From Moniliophthora roreri (Eukaryota; Basidiomycota; Agaricomycetes; Agaricales; Marasmiaceae), in contig LATX02000068.1 in NCBI GenBank assembly GCA_001466705.2, positions 62,001 through 126,000 of the forward strand: DNA of 64,000 bases, read 5' to 3'. The notes below the pieces were generated by a model. It was not told the origin of the DNA, did not search any database, and was given only the letters and a program-made list of their open reading frames with translations. Shown piece after piece: positions 58,474 through 64,000 of the stretch (positions are counted from its first letter, which is position 1; every line of letters begins with the position of its first letter). A program made the translations under genes and the position numbers.

Positions 58474-59903
58474 ATGGCTCCTCGTTTCGCCCTCTTCCTC
58501 GCTATGTCTTTTGGTTCGTGCGTCTTCGTGAACGCAGCCGCACTAATCAGCTTTGATGTGAATAATGCTGCTCCTACTCCGAACCCGTCAAGCTGTTTTC
58601 CAGCCTTGGACTTTAAGATGCCTTCCGAGGTACCTTCCGATTCAGCACTTAGTTCATGGTGGTGTGATCCTTGGACTGAATACGCTTTCATGGGATTCAG
58701 TTATGAGGTTACTGAATGTAAGCAATTTATGTAAACCATGGCTAGTCGCAAAATTGAATCACCTCCGGACAGGCCAAAGTGCAGAGAAATTGAAGAGGGA
58801 GTTCCTCGACATTAGACAGCACTTCAGCTCTCGATATGTCCGGCTGTACGGGGCTTGCGATAGGGAAGGGTTCTAGTTCGTCGCGTTCCTCTTTCGACTA
58901 GTCGTGCGCTGATTATTATACCGCATTCTTCAGCGACGACATTGTGGATGCGGCTTGGGAGAGTGGACTTGGGGTTCACGCCTTGGTGTGGGTAAGGTTT
59001 TGCAACGGAGTTCCTCATGATAACGTGACTAACGATGGATTTAGTTCGGCTTCGACGGAAGTGACATTTGGAAAAGCCGAAGGGACACCCTGTTTTCTGC
59101 ACTGCATTACAATCCGAAGGCCAAGTTCATTACCCGGGTTGTACAGTTTGGTTCTGAACCGCTCTTCGATAACGTGCTCCCTGTCACGGAACTCATAGAA
59201 CAAGTTGAAGCTGCCAAAGCTAATCTTTTGGACCTCGGGATTCCGGTTACAGTGTCAGAACTTGCTTATGGATATCAGGTTTGTTCCGATAACGAACACA
59301 TTTATTCAAGCAGTACTGAGACACTGCAGGCACGGGAGGGCAGTCAACAGCTGTTAGATGCTTTAGACTCCATTAACATCCATGTGCTTCCGTTTTTTTC
59401 CCAAAGTGCCTCCACAGGTGCGCCACATTTGATGCAAAATATTAGTCGGATATCTGACACTGCTCGTACTAGCCAACAATTCGTGGCCTCTGGTTTTGAA
59501 CGATACATTATGGTTTATTGTACATGGAAATGGCAAGAAGATGTATCTCGCTCAGGTAAGTCCAAAGATGTCGGAGTTCAATGTCCATTCAATGCGTCCC
59601 AGAACGGATGGCCATCGGTAACGTCAGAAGGGGTGCAACCCAACAGCCCGTATGCAGTCGCAGACGTTCAGAATGAATATGTGAGCTTCTCTTCATCCCT
59701 GAACCGTTCGTGATAGAGTCACTGACACCATCGCAAAGGACTACTATGTGCTTCTGGACCATCACTGCAAGTTTTTCAAGCTAGTCGGAGGAGGAATAGG
59801 CTGGTTCGCTCACATATACAGCGATAACCAGGAACCGGGCTACGGAATATATGACGCTACTGGTCAACTGAAGTTCCCCTTCATGCCACAGACGAACTGT
59901 TGA
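58474..59903 (+). CDS. Secreted GH17-like glucosidase homologue, nucleophile Glu replaced
   Basis: Nine exons sum to 1,047 nt, 348 residues. A signal peptide is followed by WWCDPWTEYAFMGFSYEV, ECQSAEKLKREFLDI, SRYVRLYGACD, AWESGLGVHALVW, QFGSEPLFDNVLP (likely acid/base Glu), IPVTVSELAYGYQ and NGWPSVTSEGVQPNSPYAVADVQNEY. This layout is that of a GH17-type (or closely related) 1,3-beta-glucan hydrolase found in basidiomycetes. Before NGWPS the enzyme family has Glu (S-E-x-G-W-P). Here the codon at 59553-59555 is CAG (Gln), directly at the exon edge. The donor GTTCTA at 58870 is weak. If the model is right, catalysis should be lost or changed. Confidence 0.75.
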
Positions 59904-59992
59904 TGAGTAGTATGGGTGAAAGGATTATTAATATCATGTCATTACGATGGTACAATATTTACTACAATAAACGGATAGGAAGCTTGCATGGA

Positions 59993-61325
59993 TCAACCAT
60001 ACCACTTGTCCCCAATCCTCATCTTAGCCTTCTCTCTCTGTGGTATTATCGGATCTTTAAGATCAAAAACTTCAATAGCTTTCTGTTGAGCGAGTTCAGT
60101 CAGGCAAGACACAGATGTGGGGGCTGGAATTACAGACCTTCCAGGTATCCATATCAAATTCAAACACTAACTGTCTCTTGCGCAATCCATTCACGAAATC
60201 TTCCTCAGAAGGCGGGCTACATAGATCTACCGTGCGGTTAAGTTGCATTATCAAAGGTAACAAAGGACGCAACTCACAAATGATTGGTTCGCCCTTTTCA
60301 TCCGAGTCAAGTGCTACCTTTCCGTCTCTGATAAGGAAGGAAAGGTAGAAGAGATTTTCGACGGACTGAGCGAAGTCATTGGGATTAATGAAGAATCGGA
60401 ATAAGTTAATCTCCCCCATTTCTTCCAATTTACTGGCAATCTGCCTATGAATCAGCGACTGTGGTCTTGACTGATCGAATGGGGAAGAGTGATTACGATT
60501 GCAACGTTCTTCGTTGTCTCATTTCCAGAACGAGAGATGTCCTCCTCCTTGATTTCTTGAGGCTTCTTTTCGTCGGCCTTGTTCTTCTCCAGTTTGGCAC
60601 GCTTGACAGCGGCCCGCTTCTTTTGCTCGATAGACAAGGGCCCAAGCCTGTTTCCATGAAAGTATCAACCTGCGCTACACGCACTGATGTAAGAGATACC
60701 GACATGAAGCCCACCACAGGGACTCGCCGGCTTTTCGCGAGTGCCTTCCTTCCTATCTTCTCCCATTCTAACGGAGAGTCATCTTCGTCATCATCGTCCG
60801 AAAAATTTGGGTTACGCTGGTCCATCTTGCGTCCACCCATGAAGGTTACCAGTTTGGAAAGAAAATCGTCAACGTCGAATGCTCCAGAGCCAGACCTGAG
60901 ATTTCTGGCATTCTGATGCGCGTTCGTTGTCAGCCGAACCAGAAGGTTTGAGTCAAGGGTTGCTTCGTCAGGATTCTTGACTGAATTTGGGGTGGGGGGT
61001 GTTTAAAAACGCGTCTTTGATGAAGTCCTTTGTCTTACCCCGTTTAAATAAGTCGTCGCTCTGCTTTACACCTTCTATCAGCCATTCCGTCGTCCTTTGC
61101 GTGTTTCCTTCATGATTATTTCAGATATAGCAAAGAATACACCAAGTCGCGTGTCTCGCCTTCAAATTTCTTGTCAAACTCGCGATACCCCTTCCTGACA
61201 GCTCGTTTTTCGTCAGGATCCTGGTCCGGATCGTAAGCCAGTCCTGCATGCAAGATTAGTACATATCAAGAACAAAATATCCCAAGAAAAGGCCTGCCTG
61301 CGTTGTCCATTTCGATATCTGACAT
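59993..61325 (-). CDS. NSE4: SMC5/6 complex subunit NSE4
   Basis: Starts MSDIEMDNAGLAYDPDQDPDEKRAVRKGYREF, continues TTEWLIEGVKQSDDLFKR, FDVDDFLSKLVTFMGG, VPVVGFMLGPLSIEQ, NETTKNV, and ends with the kleisin C-terminus GEINLFRFFINPNDFAQSVENLFYLSFLIRDG, LVFEFDMDTWKKAIEVFDLKDPII. NSE4 is the kleisin that bridges SMC5 and SMC6 in DNA repair. The first intron (61297-61244) has a GCAGGC donor. Several further introns are GT-AG, one with GTATTC. The intron after KNV may use either GC (GCAATC) or GT six bases on. Divergent from the SNF2 gene. Confidence 0.9.
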
Positions 61326-61459
61326 GGTGGATGTTAGATACTTAGATACTTCAAGGAAGCGGGAGCCGTGAGCCACGCGATTTTTGTTTGTCAAGCGCGC
61401 TTGCTACAAACAACGCGTCGCATCAAAAACCTTTCCCTTTTAACGTTTCTTCACACATC
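61326..61459. promoter_or_regulatory. Bidirectional promoter, NSE4 / SNF2 helicase
   Basis: 134 bp separate the two starts. No clear TATA box on either side, but the two genes must share this control region. An in-frame alternative start for the SNF2 gene at 61388 would narrow it further. Confidence 0.55.
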
Positions 61460-64000
61460 ATGTATAGTGACCATATCTTTGGGTACAGCAAAAGTTCCCG
61501 CGCTAAATGTCATGGTCCTTCTCCATGCAAGGTGAGAGAGATCTTTCGTTTGTCGTCGTCACTCACGCTGAGGTTGTGTCGTCACAGGGTTCACCCCTTG
61601 AAGTCGGAACCCTTCGATATGGCAAAATCTTGCGCACAGAATACGGTGAAGAAGTTGAATGGCGTCACTGGTCAACATTTATATTCTTGGGCGTCTTCCC
61701 GTTGTTGACAACACCATATAGGGGCTGCGTTACACCAGATATCCTCTTACAGCTAGGTGGAGCAGGTGTGCAAGATGTGCGGAGCTTTAGCGAGCTCAAG
61801 TGCGCTCTCGATTCGACTGTCAGCTTTTGGCTAACTGACGATTCAAAGGCTTCCTGACCAGCATAAGATTCGCAAGGCGGTTGCTGCACGCGCCATCGAC
61901 CCTAGTGACGTTCCGCGTACAGCCAGGAACGTGGTTGTGATTCCACCTCGACGAACACAGAATCTAACGAATCCGTCGCAGAAGAGAAAGGCACCTCCCG
62001 ATAGTACACTTCCCGGGTCGTCTGGCTCTCGGGTCAGATTGTCTCGGCCCTCAACATCATACGCCAATATTAGTCAACCATCGCTCTCCCAGAATGGAGA
62101 CGATGATGCCGGGAACAATGAGGTAGAGGTCGGAGACGAGCTTTACTGCACCACAAGAACAAAGGTTGTCGGCATTCAATACTATACAGGTATGTCGTCG
62201 CGATCAGTTTCTGATGCGCGTCGTCTCAGATTCCTGGACAGGTCTGGTCGGTCCCGAGGAGGAGGTCATTCTCCAGAGAGAACCACAGAACAGATTTGAC
62301 CGGTACGCCAGATCATCACTATTAACAAAGTTCTTATACCTTTCGTTCCCAGAAATGCTATACAAGTCCTCAATATCGGTGAATATAATTAAGCACAGGT
62401 TGGGTACTCACGCTGACCTCTGCATTTAGGAAGGACGCAAGTCGGTCACTTACCTCGGGACATAGCAGCTAAGCTTTCCCCACTTCTCGATGCTGGTAAG
62501 GTGTCTGTCGAAGGCGTCATTCACGATGGAAATTGTTCGTATCGCATCTCTTCGATGACAAGCTCTGACTATTGCACAGTGATGGGAGGTCGTGGTGTTT
62601 ACACTCTGGCCATGTGAGCACATTTATATCTTTCACGCTCACACCCTATTCATGATGATCCTACTCAAAGGTCACTTAAAATATATGGACCTTTGGATAA
62701 GCGCGCGGAACTTGAACCCCGTTTGACGTGGGCTACTCCAGGAAGACGTGACTTCCCTCCTCGTGCCGGTTCCTCTGCAGGGGGATCTAGCAGTGGAGGT
62801 TATAGGAGTGCAAGTGCAGCTGGGTATGGGGGATATAGTGGTGGTGGTCATGTTGGTGGTGCACCTCCAGCTTACAACTCATACAATACTTCTCGAGCCG
62901 CACCCTCTCTTCAGACCCCTGAGCAAATTGAAAGAGCTCGAAAGCAGCAAGAAGCTCTCCGAAAAGCCGCTGAACTAAAAGAGATGCTCAATTCCCTCGA
63001 GAGAGTGGATGATGAAGGGAGGCGAAGCTCTCTGCTCGATACAGTATGCAGCTCCGAGGATGTCTTGGAGTTACCATTACACTCTAGCCCTCCCAGCATT
63101 GAATCCGGCGACCTGAAGGTTGATTTGTTGAAGCATCAGGTGTGTTTATTTTTTGTATGAATTCGCGTTGCGACTTACTCTGTCTTAAGAAACAAGGTCT
63201 TCAATGGTGCATAGAATGTGAATATCCTGTCTTGCCTAAAGAGGAGTCCGACAAGCCGGTTCAGTTCTGGCAAGTGAAAATTAAGGCCAATGGGACCAAG
63301 TATTACTACAATAGTGAGTCTAGTTATCCAGTAACGAACGTGCTGGTGTTGACGTCGCGATGTCAGTTGCAACCAAGACCCCTACAGAGACCCCACCGGT
63401 TCTTGGACGAGGTGCTCTTTTTGCTGACGCAATGGTAATGTAAAATAGTGTCTTCATGCGGTATATTCGCTCACTGCTTCCCCAGGGATTGGTAAAATCT
63501 ATGCCCTGCTGCTACCCCTTGTGGCTGAACGTGATCTAGGGCAAAACACTCACTATGCTAGCGCTCATTCTTGCTACAAAGAAGGACGTTCCGACGGGGT
63601 TCTCTAATAGTACGCTCGTTGGTGAGTTTCTTTAGCTCGATCCGCTTCTCTAAACACCCACTCGTTCTCTTAGTGATGCCACTGTCCGTACTCTCGAACT
63701 GGGAAAAGCAAATTCAGGACCATTGCAAAGAAAACTCCCTTTCCTACTGCACATATCACGGTGCCAATCGGGACAAACTCGGTGCAGCGTCGCTTGCATC
63801 ATACGACGTGGTGTTTACCACCTATCAGACAGTTACGGGCGAACATGTCGACGCTAATGATACAGCCCACTCGAGGAAAAAAAAGAAGGTTGAACGTCCT
63901 TTATTTGAGACGCAGTGGAAGGTGTGTGTGTTGCATTCGAGCAAATATTTTTCTGATCTGAGTTATAGAGGATCGTTCTCGACGAGGGCCACTCGATTCG
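61460..64000 (+). CDS. SNF2 helicase with zf-PARP and HIRAN domains, partial at 3' end (RAD5/HLTF group)
   Basis: Begins with a PARP-type zinc finger (SSRAKCHGPSPC, then LEVGTLRYGKI and EVEWRHWGCVTPD; ligands C, C, H, C). The HIRAN domain follows (DELYCTTRTKVVGIQYYTGLVG, EVILQREPQNRFDRNAI, GHLPRDIAAKLSPLL). Then come a Gly/Ser linker, a coiled segment, KQGLQWCI, the Walker A LFADAMGLGKTLTMLALI, VVMPLSVLSNWEKQIQDHC and DVVFTTYQTV, and the start of the DEGH Walker B at 63980. It continues past the window. HIRAN binds single-stranded DNA 3' ends; RAD5/HLTF proteins act in replication-fork restart. A zf-PARP fused to HIRAN-SNF2 differs from yeast RAD5. Confidence 0.88.

Overview
The window is nuclear DNA of a filamentous basidiomycete, most likely an agaricomycete. 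The reasons are dense genes cut by many introns of about 45-65 nt, almost all with CTRAY-type branch sites close to the acceptor. The gene content is also fungal: a Mei2-like RRM protein, a DUF4045/gelsolin protein, FSH1, a CBM1-linked xylanase relic, and GPI-type secreted proteins. No virus, CRISPR array, rRNA or convincing transposon was seen. Species cannot be named from sequence alone. Exon models were built by hand; where stated, exon sums were checked to be in frame.

Layout. 0.2-6.1 kb: Mei2-like RNA-binding protein, then a formate/nitrite transporter with a probable 3-nt exon. 6.1-15 kb: a group of three related alpha/beta hydrolases (one broken) mixed with tubulin cofactor A, an S28 serine peptidase and an Emi1-type DUF3128 protein. 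15.2-19.4 kb: MYND zinc-finger gene, an unidentified Gln-rich protein, a PaiB-like FMN-binding protein, and a decayed MYND paralogue. 19.4-28 kb: MCM2, an FSH1 serine hydrolase, an alternative NADH dehydrogenase and a WH1-domain protein. 28-31.2 kb: a gene-free stretch and a decayed CBM1-GH10 xylanase. 31.5-40.6 kb: MIA40, a J-like NFKBIL1-type protein, a 1,727-residue PH-Sec7-PH protein and a GFA-type enzyme. 40.6-43.1 kb: gene-poor DNA with an imperfect 200-bp-period repeat. 43.1-50.2 kb: nucleoplasmin-like FKBP, ARPC4, a GNAT acetyltransferase, complex I 51-kDa subunit and a lineage-specific coiled-coil protein. 50.7-53.3 kb: two tandem secreted GPI-type paralogues. 53.6-64 kb: DUF4045/gelsolin protein, a GH17-like protein whose expected nucleophile is Gln, and two divergent genome-maintenance genes, NSE4 and a zf-PARP/HIRAN SNF2 helicase that runs off the end.

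How the genes fit together. Most are single-copy housekeeping genes: replication and repair (MCM2, NSE4, SNF2), mitochondrial respiration and import (NDUFV1, NDE, MIA40, Emi1) and cytoskeleton (TBCA, ARPC4, WH1, gelsolin). Secreted or catabolic genes (S28, hydrolases, GH10, GH17, GPI proteins) lie between them and show most of the duplication and decay. The most unusual signal is intron structure: at least eight introns in intact genes need a GC rather than GT donor to keep conserved protein motifs, and several exons are extremely short (3, 3, 17 and 30 nt).
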